This document shows, in pieces, positions 1-8,927 of a DNA stretch of 64,000 nucleotides. Made by a program: the position numbers and the translations under genes. Source of the stretch: an uncultured Prevotellaceae bacterium (GTDB lineage Bacteria; Bacteroidota; Bacteroidia; Bacteroidales; Bacteroidaceae); assembly GCA_902789415.1 (NCBI GenBank), contig CADAOD010000002.1, forward strand, positions 1-64,000, read 5' to 3'. Every line of letters begins with the position of its first letter. Position 1 is the first letter of the stretch. The notes under the pieces were generated by a model. The model was not told where the DNA came from. It worked only from the letters and a program-made list of their open reading frames with translations, and did not search any database.

Positions 1-145
1 CGACAGCGGTGTGCCGGCAGAAAATATTGTTTTCATCTGTTTGTCATCTATTTAATTATTGTCAGAATAATTAATAGATTAGACTGCATAATAATCCAGT
101 AGAAACAGATTATTAGGCGAGTTTTCCAATCGTGCGCCCATAGCT

Positions 146-217
146 AAAAAAGCAGCCCAACAAATTGATCCTGGGCTTAGATAATTAGTTGATAAGTCAG
201 CTGCCTCCGCCATAACG
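146..217 (-). ncRNA. Candidate ~70-nt small transcript (or 44-codon ORF)
   Basis: A Bacteroidota -7 box TACTTTTG (revcomp of 223-230) is followed downstream by a hairpin with arms AGCCCA/TGGGCT (172-177 with 154-159), two bases and six T (146-151), as in a factor-independent terminator. No TTTG element is found 19-21 bp upstream of the box. The same strand also carries an ORF of 44 codons, ATG at 211-213 to TAA at 79-81, starting only about 9 bases after the box and running through the hairpin. I do not recognise its product. RNA, small protein or chance are all possible. Confidence 0.25.
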
Positions 218-328
218 GAATGCAAAAGTAACAAATATATCTGGAACTTTAGTTACAATAATGGGAGTTTTTTTTTGCCATCTTTGATACTATTATGCAA
301 ATTAGTGTGATGGTACCAAATTTTTTAC

Positions 329-336
329 TAAATTTG
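329..336 (+). promoter_or_regulatory. -7 box of GH2 promoter
   Basis: TAAATTTG followed by C matches the Bacteroidota TAnnTTTG -7 consensus, 32 bp before the GH2 start codon. No TTTG -33 element lies 19-21 bp upstream, so the promoter may need an activator. Confidence 0.5.
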
Positions 337-368
337 CAACCACGTTTAACTATAAACAGCGAACAACG

Positions 369-2804
369 ATGAAACTAAAAACGGTAATTGTGGCGGCGAT
401 AGGCTGCTTTGTAACTACAGTACTGAATGCTCAGAACGTGCGCGAAACCATCCGACTGGATAAGGGATGGCACTTTGCACTTGGTAACGCTGCCGACCCT
501 AAAAAGGACTTTGGCTGCGGCACGGAGTACTTTAACTACCTGACGAAAGCTAACTCGATACACAACGAGGGTCCGTACACACAGAAGTTTGTGGAGGACG
601 AACGCTGGCACGAGGTGCAGTTGCCACACGACTGGGTGACCACACTGCCTTACGCTGCCGAAGCCAGTCACTCGCATGGCTACAAAACAGTGGGCTACAA
701 ATATCCCGAAACAAGTGTGGGCTGGTATCGCAAAACCATCCACATACCCAACGAGGATCTGGGCAAGCGACTGATGCTGCGTTTCGATGGTATCTTCCGC
801 AACGCCCGTGTGTGGTTTAACGGCTTTTATATGGGCACAGAGCCCAGCGGCTATGCCACACAGACCTACGACATAACGCCTTACATAAAATACGGCGAGG
901 ACAACCTGATTTGCGTGCGCGCCGATGCCACCCTTGAGGAGGGCTGGTTTTACGAGGGCGCAGGCATCTATCGCGACGTGTGGCTGGAGAAGGCCGCACA
1001 GGTAAGCGTGGCACCTTTCGGCACGTTTGTGTACGCCGAACTGCAGCAGCCTTACAACGAGGCTGTGGTACATGTAAAGACAGAGGTGACCAACAGCAGC
1101 TTGAAAACCCAGCTATATGAGGTTGAGCAGCGAATGCTGGATGCCGAAGGCAGAGAGGTGGCACACGTCAGCGGATTCACGTACCCTATACTCGCCAAAG
1201 AAACGCGAACAACCGATCATCGGATAAAGATTTCCAATCCACACCTGTGGAGCACCACCGCCCCCTATCTGTATAAGGTGGAGACCACGGTAAAGGTAGA
1301 TGGTATAGTAACGGATGTGTACGAAACAACAACAGGTTTGCGTGATATACAGTTTACTGCCGACCGTGGTTTCTTGCTGAACGGCCAACCACTGAAGCTA
1401 AAGGGCGTGAACATGCACCAGGACCATGCGGGTGTGGGCGCTGCCATTCCCGATGCCTTGCAGGCATGGCGCATCAAGCAGCTGAAGGCCTTTGGCTGCA
1501 ATGCCTATCGCGCATCGCACAACCCCATGACGCCAGCACTGCTGGACATCTGCGACCGCGAGGGCATCTTAGTGATAGACGAGAACCGACTGATGGGTAT
1601 CAACGACGAGCATCTACGCCTGCTGGAGCGCATGATTAAGCGCGACCGCAATCACCCCAGCATTATTCTGTGGAGCGACGGCAACGAGGAGTGGGGCTTG
1701 GAGAACAGCATTCAGGGCACGCGACTGGCCGAAGCCATGCGCGAGTACACCAAGCTTTACGACCCTACACGCCCCAGTACAGCGGCTAACGCCGGCGGTA
1801 CGGAGCTGATAAAGGGACTGGATGTGGTAGGCTTTAACTATATTGTGCAAAACGATGTGGATAACCGTAAAAAGGCCAATCCCAACTGGAAGATAGTGGG
1901 TACGGAGGAGACAACGGGTTGCGGCACTCGCGGCATATACTTTAACAACCCCGACTGCAAGGGTCGCATGGTAAGTATGAACCGCACCATGGAGCAGAAC
2001 TACGAGAACATTATAGAGCGCGGCTGGAGATTCTACGATGAGCGCCCATGGGCTGCAGGACTGTTCTACTGGACGGGCTTTGACTATCGCGGCGAGCCTA
2101 ACCCCCTATCCTATCCGGCACACGACTCGGAGTTCGGCATACTGGACTACTGCGGATTCTGGAAAGACGAGGCGTACTACCTGAAGGCATGGTGGACGGA
2201 TGAGCCTACACTGCACATACTGCCACACTGGAACCTGCAGGGCCACGAGGACGAAGAGATAGAGCTATGGGCCTACAGCAACTGCGACGAGGTGGAACTC
2301 ATTGTTAACGGCAAAAAGCTGGGTCGCCAGCAGATGCCTAAGAACGGGCACCTGAAGTGGAAGGCTACCTACCAGCCAGGTAAGGTAGTGGCCATAGGCT
2401 ACAAGAACGGCAAACGCACACTAACGCAGACCATTGAGACAACAAAGCCAGCCTATAAGACAGTGCTGAAGGCTGACCGACCAACGATTACGGCCGACGG
2501 ACAGGACCTGGCTGTGGTGACCATAGAGGTGCAGGACCAGAAAGGGCGCTTAGTGCCCGATGCCTGCCCCATGCTGAACCTTAGATTAGAGGGCGATGCC
2601 CGCATATTAGGCGTGGGCAACGGCGACCCGATGTATGCAGGTATCGACCACCCAACGGAACTGAACTGCAAGGCGTTCAGCGTGCCGGCCTTTAACGGCA
2701 GGGCACAGGTGCTGGTGCAGAGCACCACACAAAAAACAACCGCCACCCTCACGTGTGAGAGCAGCGGCTTAAAGAACGGATTAGTTATTATTGTAACGAA
2801 ATAA
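369..2804 (+). CDS. GH2 family glycoside hydrolase (beta-galactosidase-like), secreted
   Basis: An 811-residue exported glycosidase. Residues 1-21 form a signal peptide ending before QNVRE. An N-terminal jelly-roll sugar-binding domain follows (about 25-210, with LPHDW and WYRKT), then an Ig-like domain (215-325), a TIM barrel (330-610) and C-terminal Ig-like domains, the last beginning near ADRPTITADGQD. The acid/base is probably Glu440 in SDGNEEW and the nucleophile Glu513 in VGTEETTG, both typical GH2 contexts. The family hydrolyses beta-galactosides, beta-mannosides or beta-glucuronides by a retaining mechanism; substrate cannot be fixed from sequence. It stands alone, with its own promoter, and its last 17 bp overlap the convergent end of pdxT. 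The ATG at 369 gives a good signal peptide. Confidence 0.88.
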   Translation: MKLKTVIVAAIGCFVTTVLNAQNVRETIRLDKGWHFALGNAADPKKDFGCGTEYFNYLTKANSIHNEGPYTQKFVEDERWHEVQLPHDWVTTLPYAAEASHSHGYKTVGYKYPETSVGWYRKTIHIPNEDLGKRLMLRFDGIFRNARVWFNGFYMGTEPSGYATQTYDITPYIKYGEDNLICVRADATLEEGWFYEGAGIYRDVWLEKAAQVSVAPFGTFVYAELQQPYNEAVVHVKTEVTNSSLKTQLYEVEQRMLDAEGREVAHVSGFTYPILAKETRTTDHRIKISNPHLWSTTAPYLYKVETTVKVDGIVTDVYETTTGLRDIQFTADRGFLLNGQPLKLKGVNMHQDHAGVGAAIPDALQAWRIKQLKAFGCNAYRASHNPMTPALLDICDREGILVIDENRLMGINDEHLRLLERMIKRDRNHPSIILWSDGNEEWGLENSIQGTRLAEAMREYTKLYDPTRPSTAANAGGTELIKGLDVVGFNYIVQNDVDNRKKANPNWKIVGTEETTGCGTRGIYFNNPDCKGRMVSMNRTMEQNYENIIERGWRFYDERPWAAGLFYWTGFDYRGEPNPLSYPAHDSEFGILDYCGFWKDEAYYLKAWWTDEPTLHILPHWNLQGHEDEEIELWAYSNCDEVELIVNGKKLGRQQMPKNGHLKWKATYQPGKVVAIGYKNGKRTLTQTIETTKPAYKTVLKADRPTITADGQDLAVVTIEVQDQKGRLVPDACPMLNLRLEGDARILGVGNGDPMYAGIDHPTELNCKAFSVPAFNGRAQVLVQSTTQKTTATLTCESSGLKNGLVIIVTK

Positions 2805-3336
2805 GCAACTGGTGCAGACGGGTATCGTTGTCGAGTTCGGGGTGGAAAGCCGTGGCAATCTGGTTACCCTGACGAGCGGCAACGATATGGCCGTCGACCT
2901 GTGCTATCGGCTGACAATCGGCCGACAACACCTCTTCGATATACGGTGCACGGATAAACGTCATAGGCACATCGGTACCTATACCCTCAACAGTACCTGT
3001 GGTGTGGAAACTGCCTAACTGGCGACCATAGGCATTACGACGCACACGGATATCCATGGTGCCCAGATAACCCTGTGAAAGCAGAATCATGCCAGCACAG
3101 GTGCCCAACACGGGCAGACCGTCGGCAATGGCCTGGCGGATGGGCTCCAACAAACCAAGCTCCTTGAGCAGGCGCATCTGCACGGTGCTTTCGCCACCAG
3201 GCAATACCAGTGCATCCTTGTGCTGCTGCCAGTCGCGTAGCTGGCGCACCTCGAAGGTTTCAACGCCTAAGCGTTGCAGCACCTGCTCGTGCTCTATAAA
3301 TGCCCCTTGCAGGGCTAACACAGCAACTTTCATCAC
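2788..3336 (-). CDS. pdxT: Pyridoxal 5'-phosphate synthase glutaminase subunit PdxT
   Basis: A 182-residue cytosolic class I glutamine amidotransferase that frees ammonia from glutamine and passes it to PdxS for vitamin B6 (PLP) synthesis. The start [13 protein letters not shown] is the family signature. LPGGEST follows, then the nucleophile Cys in [12 protein letters not shown], and the His-x-Glu pair in AFHPEL near the C terminus. Length is normal (about 190). The start overlaps the pdxS stop by 4 bp (ATGA), implying translational coupling. The 3' end overlaps the convergent GH2 gene by 17 bp with no hairpin between them. Confidence 0.95.
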   Translation of the reverse strand: MMKVAVLALQGAFIEHEQVLQRLGVETFEVRQLRDWQQHKDALVLPGGESTVQMRLLKELGLLEPIRQAIADGLPVLGTCAGMILLSQGYLGTMDIRVRRNAYGRQLGSFHTTGTVEGIGTDVPMTFIRAPYIEEVLSADCQPIAQVDGHIVAARQGNQIATAFHPELDNDTRLHQLLISLQ

Positions 3337-4208
3337 TTTCCGCGTTCGGCCATTAAGAGTTCGATCTCATGTTCGTTGATACCTACCATAGCCTCGCCAA
3401 GATCCTCAGAGAGTTCGGCCAGCAGCTTGGCATCCTGATAGTTGGTTACGGCCTGTACGATGGCGGCAGCACGCTTGCGGGGGTTGCCGCTCTTAAAGAT
3501 ACCACTACCTACAAACACACCCTCGGCACCAAGTTGCATCATGAGCGCAGCATCGGCAGGGGTAGCCACACCACCAGCAGCAAAGTTAACTACAGGCAGC
3601 TTGCCATTATCGTGTACGTAGCGTACCAGCTCGTAAGGGGCCTGCAACTGCTTGGCAGCCTCGTAAAGCTCATCCTCGCTCATAGATACCAATCGGCGGA
3701 TCTCGCTCTGCATCAGGCGCATGTGACTCACAGCCTGTACTACATCGCCGGTACCTGGTTCGCCCTTGGTACGAATCATGGTAGCACCCTCGGCAATACG
3801 GCGCAGGGCCTCGCCAAGGTTCTTGGCACCACACACAAAGGGCACATCAAACTTAGTCTTGTCGATATGATAGATGTTATCGGCTGGGCTGAGCACCTCG
3901 CTCTCGTCGATATAATCAATCTCGATGGCCTGCAGGATCTGAGCCTCGGCAATATGACCGATACGGCACTTGGCCATCACGGGAATAGTTACAGCCTCCT
4001 GGATGCCACGAATCATCTTAGGGTCGCTCATACGGCTAACACCACCTGCTGCACGGATGTCGGCAGGGATACGTTCGAGGGCCATTACAGCGCAGGCACC
4101 AGCCTCTTCGGCTATCTTGGCCTGCTCGGGAGTAGTCACGTCCATTATAACACCACCCTTCAGCATCTGAGCCAACTGGCGGTTAAGCAATGTTCTTTCG
4201 TTTGTCAT
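3333..4208 (-). CDS. pdxS: Pyridoxal 5'-phosphate synthase lyase subunit PdxS
   Basis: A 291-residue TIM-barrel enzyme that makes PLP from ribose 5-phosphate, glyceraldehyde 3-phosphate and ammonia (DXP-independent route). The sequence shows the highly conserved stretches [46 protein letters not shown] and [33 protein letters not shown], the last holding the phosphate-binding loop. The catalytic lysines lie in VMAKCRIGH and [11 protein letters not shown]. It is co-operonic with the upstream regulator (8 bp gap) and downstream pdxT (4 bp overlap). Confidence 0.96.
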   Translation of the reverse strand: MTNERTLLNRQLAQMLKGGVIMDVTTPEQAKIAEEAGACAVMALERIPADIRAAGGVSRMSDPKMIRGIQEAVTIPVMAKCRIGHIAEAQILQAIEIDYIDESEVLSPADNIYHIDKTKFDVPFVCGAKNLGEALRRIAEGATMIRTKGEPGTGDVVQAVSHMRLMQSEIRRLVSMSEDELYEAAKQLQAPYELVRYVHDNGKLPVVNFAAGGVATPADAALMMQLGAEGVFVGSGIFKSGNPRKRAAAIVQAVTNYQDAKLLAELSEDLGEAMVGINEHEIELLMAERGK

Positions 4209-4216
4209 TTTTGTAT

Positions 4217-5107
4217 TTATTGTTTATGTTGAAATTCGGTGGGCGAAACACCTTTGCGCTTTTTGAAGAAGCGCGACAGATGGGCCTGCGACGAGAAGCC
4301 CAGACACTGGGCCACGTCCTTAAGTGGCTTGTTGGTTGTGGTTATGAGTTTAGCAATCTCGGCGGTGATACGCTCGTCGATGATGGCCTTGGGCGAACGG
4401 CCAGCTATCTGACGGGTTACCTGGGCTAAATAGCGTGCACTAACGTTAAGTTGCTCGGCATAGAAAGCCACATCGGCATAGCGGTTGTAGTAATGCTCAA
4501 CGGCATCCAGGAACTGATTGTAAAGTTCCTCGCTACGCGTATTACCATCGGCATAAACGGCTGGCAGCTGCTTAAGATAGGTTTGCGCATGCAGCAGGGC
4601 ATCGCTCACCTTCTCGTCGAGACTGAGATAATAGGCCAAAGCCGAGCCTAACTGGTTGGCATGGCCATGGCGACGAGGACCGATGGGTAGGTCGGATGGC
4701 GCCAGAACCACCGTGCACAGCGGTATGAGCAGGCGCTGGATGGCCTCGTAAACACGGGGCAGAACCAGTTGTTCGCCCTTGGTAGATGTGAGCACGGGGG
4801 CATAGATAATGTGCTTGGGCTGATAGCGCTTGAGCACATCGGCCAGCATCTCGACCACATCGATACGGCGCACCAGACCAATCTTGATGACTTGCGGCTG
4901 GAGGTCGTTGATGATAGCCTCGACCTGTTGACGAACCACTGAGGCAGGCAGATCGTGGAACTCCTGGATACCCAGGGTGTTCTGCACGGTAATCGACGTG
5001 ATAGCCGATGCTGCTGCACCGCCTAACGCACTGATGAGCTGGATGTCGGCCTGAACACCAGAACCTCCTGTACCGTCGCTACCTGTTATCGTGAGTATCG
5101 TATTCAT
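4217..5107 (-). CDS. AraC-type regulator fused to a degenerate HMP/pyridoxal-kinase (ThiD/PdxK-like) domain
   Basis: A 296-residue fusion. Residues 1-185 resemble ThiD/PdxK ribokinase-fold kinases: [18 protein letters not shown] (compare ThiD AGSD..GGAGIQAD), VIKIGLV, and IIYAPVLTS in place of the family D-P-V-M. The family GTGC anion-hole/catalytic motif is replaced by GHAN (148-151), and about 70 residues are missing before it, so kinase activity is unlikely. Residues 200-296 are an AraC helix-turn-helix pair ([43 protein letters not shown]). It is the first gene of the pdxS-pdxT operon. I infer a B6-vitamer or pyrimidine-responsive regulator of PLP synthesis that kept the ligand pocket as a sensor. 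Start chosen at ATG 5105-5107, where ThiD-like homology begins; an upstream in-frame start at 5143 would lie over the promoter. Confidence 0.8.
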   Translation of the reverse strand: MNTILTITGSDGTGGSGVQADIQLISALGGAAASAITSITVQNTLGIQEFHDLPASVVRQQVEAIINDLQPQVIKIGLVRRIDVVEMLADVLKRYQPKHIIYAPVLTSTKGEQLVLPRVYEAIQRLLIPLCTVVLAPSDLPIGPRRHGHANQLGSALAYYLSLDEKVSDALLHAQTYLKQLPAVYADGNTRSEELYNQFLDAVEHYYNRYADVAFYAEQLNVSARYLAQVTRQIAGRSPKAIIDERITAEIAKLITTTNKPLKDVAQCLGFSSQAHLSRFFKKRKGVSPTEFQHKQ

Positions 5108-5112
5108 GGGTG

Positions 5113-5144
5113 CAAAGGAAACAAAAAACACTGAATTAGCCAAA
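5113..5144 (-). promoter_or_regulatory. Promoter of the pdx operon
   Basis: TTTG (revcomp of 5141-5144), 20 bp spacer, TTCCTTTG (5113-5120): perfect spacing for the Bacteroidota primary sigma factor, with one mismatch (TT for TA) in the -7 box. Only five bases separate the box from the ATG at 5107, so the mRNA would be leaderless or nearly so. Confidence 0.55.
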
Positions 5145-5161
5145 ATTTATTCGCACATTGA

Positions 5162-5195
5162 TAAAAAAAACTGCAATTTGGAAAAAATTGCAGTT
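5162..5195 (-). terminator. Intrinsic terminator after the SpoIIE-type phosphatase gene
   Basis: An 11-bp perfect stem AACTGCAATTT/AAATTGCAGTT (5169-5195) with a 5-base loop is followed on the minus strand by a T-run (5163-5168). It lies 24 bp past the stop at 5220. Confidence 0.85.
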
Positions 5196-5219
5196 CTTTA
5201 TCGGTGTATAATTTCTATA

Positions 5220-7316
5220 TTATCCTACCTTGAGGCACATCATGGTGAGGTCGTCGTTAGGCTCGGCGCCTCTACGGTGCTCCTCTACCTGGCGCTTCAG
5301 GCTCTCAACAACCTGCATAGCGCTTGAGAACTTGGTTTCGCGCAGAACCTCAAGCATGTGGTCGTCGCCAAAGCGCTCCAGCTCAGGATTCTCGGCCTCG
5401 TTCAAACCATCGGTATAGATGAAGAGAGGCTTACCCTTGATACTATCGATATACTCACCCTCGTACTCAAGGCCCTGCCACAGACCGATAGGTGCATTTG
5501 GAATCATCTGCAGGAAGTTACCACCATCAGCATCGCCACCCAGTACTGGGGGATTATGACCGGCATTACAGAAGTCGAGACGACCGCTAGTCAGGTCAAC
5601 CAAACCAATGAACATGGTGATAAACATACCATTCTCGTTATTCTCTGTCAACTCGTTATTGATACGGGTACAAATCTCGGCAGGCGTATAATGCTGCTTG
5701 GCCATCGCACGGAACAAGCGGATAACCTGAGCCATGAACAGCGAAGCGGGCACTCCCTTACCTGATACGTCACCAATAGCAAAGTAAAGGTGATCCTTCT
5801 CAAGGAAGTAGTCGTACAGGTCACCTCCTACCTCTTTGGCAGGTGTCATCGAGGCAAACAGATCCAAGCCCTCGCTTTCAAGATTAGCTGCTGGAATCAT
5901 CGACATCTGGATATCGCGTGCAATACGCAGCTCACTCTCGATACGCTCACGAGCCGATGTTGCCTCCTCAAGCTGGCTGTAGGCATCCTGCAGCAGCTTA
6001 TAGGCCTTACGCTTATACAGTGTGTAGTATACCAGGAAACCAGAGAACAACAGGAATCCGATACCGAAGCTAATCAAACGCTGACGGTAAATCTCGTGTC
6101 CACGCTTCTCAAGCTCATACTGACTCTGAGCCAGTTCCTGCTCCTTCTGGTGAGTCTCGTAGATGGTAGCCATCTCGGCAGTATCATCGCGCTTCGACCA
6201 TACAAGAGCCGAATCGTAAGCGTTAATAATCTGGTTGGCTACATAAATAGCCGAATCCTTATGACCAGCACCGATATGAGCACGATACTTAGGAACTAAA
6301 TACAGCGAGATGTTATCAAGATTCATCTTCATACCACGGGTAGCCACCCAGTGATCGAGCGTGCGGAAATTAGCGGCAGCCTCGGCAAAACGATGAGCCT
6401 TCATCAGGTAATCGTTAGCGTCAAGCTTACCCTGCTCGGTAGAAGCATATTCTGTTTTCTGGAAAGCGTCGAAGCTGGTCTCGGCCTCGGCACGATGACC
6501 TGCCTCGTAAGCAGTGAGTGCCTTGAACAAAAGGATACGGGCACGATAGTGGTCGCAAACATCAGGATCGGCATCGGGACGCAGGCGATATACATACAGA
6601 AGCGAGTCGGTACGGTCGTTCCACATCTTACCCAGTTTATAGTTATGAGTATTCAGGCAGGCCACGGTAATATTGTTAACACCGAGAACGGCTGCACGGA
6701 TACGCGAACCGTTGGTATCTGTCTTAGAAATAGAAATTTTGTAATGCTCGAAAGCTTTCTCGAAACTCTTCTCACCATCCTCGGGAACACCAAGATACAT
6801 CTGAGCCGAACCAATTACATAATACAGTACAGCCAAGTCGCGCGACTGCGCTTTGGGGTGTCCATCAAGCTTTTCAACGGCAGGTGTTGCTACACGCAGT
6901 ACTGACTCGTAATCATTCTTAACCGAAAGCATCTGCGAGAGTACACGGGCCGAGCGCATATAATAGAACACATCCTTATCGCCCAAATCTTCTACCTCCA
7001 AGGCTTTCTTAAAGTACAACTCGGCATCAGCCTTTTTCTCCAGACTGCGCATGGCTGTACCGCGCAGATAGTTGGCTTTTACAGCGCTGAAGTCGCCTGT
7101 TTTCTCCAAGCTATCGGCCAATACATACTTACGTACATAATCTTTTGAACTTTCGGCAGACACAATCATGCTGTCGAGAAGGCTCAATTTGATAGAATCC
7201 TTAGCCGACTTGCTGTTACCCTTCCATGATCGCGACTTACTACCGCACGATACAAGGATGGCAGCCGCCAGGATAAAGATAATCCTAAATTGCCATTTTT
7301 TCAAATCTCTCATCAT
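5220..7316 (-). CDS. TPR-domain SpoIIE/RsbU-type serine phosphatase, membrane-bound
   Basis: A 698-residue signalling protein. The N terminus has a hydrophobic segment ending in a lipobox-like LVSC (about residue 24). A long TPR-like helical region follows (about 60-390), then a transmembrane helix (about 413-433), a coiled coil (440-470) and a PP2C/SpoIIE catalytic domain (about 480-698). The catalytic domain keeps the metal-binding motifs: GGDLYDY, IGDVSGKGVPASLFMA, NAGHNPP, YTDGLNEAEN and NDDLTMM. Such phosphatases dephosphorylate anti-sigma-factor antagonists; the helical part would lie outside the inner membrane and sense stress or envelope signals. It sits 22 bp after the CoA-transferase gene with no promoter seen between, so the two are probably co-transcribed. 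No partner-switch gene is next to it. Confidence 0.88.
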   Translation of the reverse strand: MMRDLKKWQFRIIFILAAAILVSCGSKSRSWKGNSKSAKDSIKLSLLDSMIVSAESSKDYVRKYVLADSLEKTGDFSAVKANYLRGTAMRSLEKKADAELYFKKALEVEDLGDKDVFYYMRSARVLSQMLSVKNDYESVLRVATPAVEKLDGHPKAQSRDLAVLYYVIGSAQMYLGVPEDGEKSFEKAFEHYKISISKTDTNGSRIRAAVLGVNNITVACLNTHNYKLGKMWNDRTDSLLYVYRLRPDADPDVCDHYRARILLFKALTAYEAGHRAEAETSFDAFQKTEYASTEQGKLDANDYLMKAHRFAEAAANFRTLDHWVATRGMKMNLDNISLYLVPKYRAHIGAGHKDSAIYVANQIINAYDSALVWSKRDDTAEMATIYETHQKEQELAQSQYELEKRGHEIYRQRLISFGIGFLLFSGFLVYYTLYKRKAYKLLQDAYSQLEEATSARERIESELRIARDIQMSMIPAANLESEGLDLFASMTPAKEVGGDLYDYFLEKDHLYFAIGDVSGKGVPASLFMAQVIRLFRAMAKQHYTPAEICTRINNELTENNENGMFITMFIGLVDLTSGRLDFCNAGHNPPVLGGDADGGNFLQMIPNAPIGLWQGLEYEGEYIDSIKGKPLFIYTDGLNEAENPELERFGDDHMLEVLRETKFSSAMQVVESLKRQVEEHRRGAEPNDDLTMMCLKVG

Positions 7317-7338
7317 AAATATATTAGTCCATTGTTTT

Positions 7339-8844
7339 TTATTTCACGTATTCAGCAAAGTCAGTCAGTTTCATGTCGCCCTTACGAGCCAGTGTGTCGT
7401 GCATGGCAAATGCAGCGGTCAGACAATGGCGTGTCTGTCCCATCTTCGAAATCTTCAGGTAGTCCCACAACAGCTGCTTATAGTCGGGATGTGCACAGTT
7501 CTCGATAATACACTCAGCACGCTGTAACGGGCTCTTGCCACGCAAGTCGGCCACACCTTGTTCGGTTACGATGATGTTTACATCGTGCTCCGAAGAGTCC
7601 TGGTGACTAACAAATGGTACGATAGAACTGATAACACCGCCCTTAGCGATTGAAGGACAGGTAAAGATAGAGAGATATGCGTTGCGAATAAAGTCGCCGC
7701 TACCACCAATACCATTCATCATCTTAACACCGCTGATGTGGGTTGAGTTTACGTTGCCATAAAGGTCGGCCTCGATAGCGGTATTGATAGCAATCACACC
7801 CAATCGGCGGATAACCTCGGGCGAGTTACTGATCTCACTCTGGCGCAATGTCAGGTGCTGCTTCATATAGTCCATATTGTCGTAAACCTGCATCAAACAG
7901 TCGTTTGAAACGGTGAGCGAGCAGGCCGAAGCATCTATTACACGTCCGTTCAGCATCATCTCGATAACTGAGTTCTGAATAACCTCAGTATAGATGTTGA
8001 AGTTGGGCACATGCTTATCTTCGCCCAATGCACCTAAGATAGCATTGGCGGTTGAACCTACACCACTCTGCAGAGGCAGGAACTCCTTGGGGATACGACC
8101 TTTGTGCATCTCCTCTACCAGGAACTCGGCAGTAAGGAAACCAATCTTCTCGGTTACAGGGTCGCTATCCTTAAAGGCACGTGCCTCGTCGGGGATGTTA
8201 CACTCTACTACACCAACAACCTTATCCTTTGGAATGTTGACATAGGGTACACCAATACGATCGCTTACCTTCTCTATCATGATAGGCTTGCGGTAAGGCG
8301 GATCGAGTGGCTCATAAACATCGTGGATAAATTTGGCATTGGGATTATGGAACGAGTTAAGCTCCAGTATCACCTTCTTGGCCAAGCGGGCTGCAGTAGG
8401 CGCAATACCTCCAGCAGCAGTAAGATACACGTGATAATCGTTACCAACCTCCTCGATATCACACACCTCGAGAATAGCCCAATCAACATCGCCATAGAAA
8501 CCATAACGCAACTCCTGTGCCATATGACTCAGGTGCAGGTCGTTATAAGGAATCTCGCCAAGGTTTACATGCTTACGGAAATCGGGGTTTGTGGTGTAAG
8601 GAGCACGGTACTTAATGGCCTGCGCGTTTGCCAGATCACCATCGGTACTCTGACCGGTTGAAGCACCAGTAAAGATACCTACCTTAAACTCGCGACCGGC
8701 TTCATGCTCAGCTACAGCAATTTTAGCCAACTCTTTTGTGGTTGCTTTGGCTACGCCTGCAGGCGTAAAGCCACTCATGGCGATGTTCTCGCCATTCTTA
8801 ATCAATGCTGCAGCCTCGGCAGCTGTGATACGTGTATATGCCAT
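7339..8844 (-). CDS. Acetyl-CoA hydrolase/transferase family (probable succinyl-CoA:acetate CoA-transferase)
   Basis: A 501-residue cytosolic CoA-transferase. The sequence shows the ITAAEAAALIKNGENIAMSGFTPAG start, GVGSTANA (CoA-binding glycine loop), the likely catalytic Glu in NIYTEVIQNSV, and GSGDFIRNAYLS near the C terminus. In anaerobic Bacteroidota this class moves CoA between succinyl-CoA, propionyl-CoA and acetate, conserving energy during succinate/propionate and acetate formation. Start placed at ATG 8842-8844, because the promoter (8874-8905) lies inside the longer reading frame that begins at 8973. It is followed by the phosphatase gene after 22 bp. Confidence 0.9.
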   Translation of the reverse strand: MAYTRITAAEAAALIKNGENIAMSGFTPAGVAKATTKELAKIAVAEHEAGREFKVGIFTGASTGQSTDGDLANAQAIKYRAPYTTNPDFRKHVNLGEIPYNDLHLSHMAQELRYGFYGDVDWAILEVCDIEEVGNDYHVYLTAAGGIAPTAARLAKKVILELNSFHNPNAKFIHDVYEPLDPPYRKPIMIEKVSDRIGVPYVNIPKDKVVGVVECNIPDEARAFKDSDPVTEKIGFLTAEFLVEEMHKGRIPKEFLPLQSGVGSTANAILGALGEDKHVPNFNIYTEVIQNSVIEMMLNGRVIDASACSLTVSNDCLMQVYDNMDYMKQHLTLRQSEISNSPEVIRRLGVIAINTAIEADLYGNVNSTHISGVKMMNGIGGSGDFIRNAYLSIFTCPSIAKGGVISSIVPFVSHQDSSEHDVNIIVTEQGVADLRGKSPLQRAECIIENCAHPDYKQLLWDYLKISKMGQTRHCLTAAFAMHDTLARKGDMKLTDFAEYVK

Positions 8845-8873
8845 AAAATAGATTAAATTTGCAAATTCGAGTG

Positions 8874-8905
8874 CAAAATTACTGTTTTTTAGCGAAACGG
8901 CCAAA
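8874..8905 (-). promoter_or_regulatory. Promoter of the CoA-transferase gene
   Basis: TTTG (8902-8905), exactly 20 bp, TAATTTTG (8874-8881) followed by C, on the minus strand. It decides the start of the CoA-transferase, about 25 bp downstream. Confidence 0.8.
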
Positions 8906-8927
8906 GAAAACGCCAAACTTTTAACCA

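Larger units (their letters stand above)
1..368. other. Intergenic region upstream of GH2 gene
   Basis: AT-rich spacer with no recognised protein family. On the minus strand it holds a TACTTTTG box (223-230) followed about 50 bp later by a GC stem with a T-run (146-177), which may be a small RNA or a short gene. On the plus strand it holds the likely GH2 promoter near 329-336. The first 78 bases show nothing I can name. Confidence 0.6.

Noticed and set aside
3369..4232. 287-codon plus-strand ORF over pdxS
   Set aside because: Antisense to a clear pdxS gene; its composition follows from codon bias of the minus strand, with no family motif.
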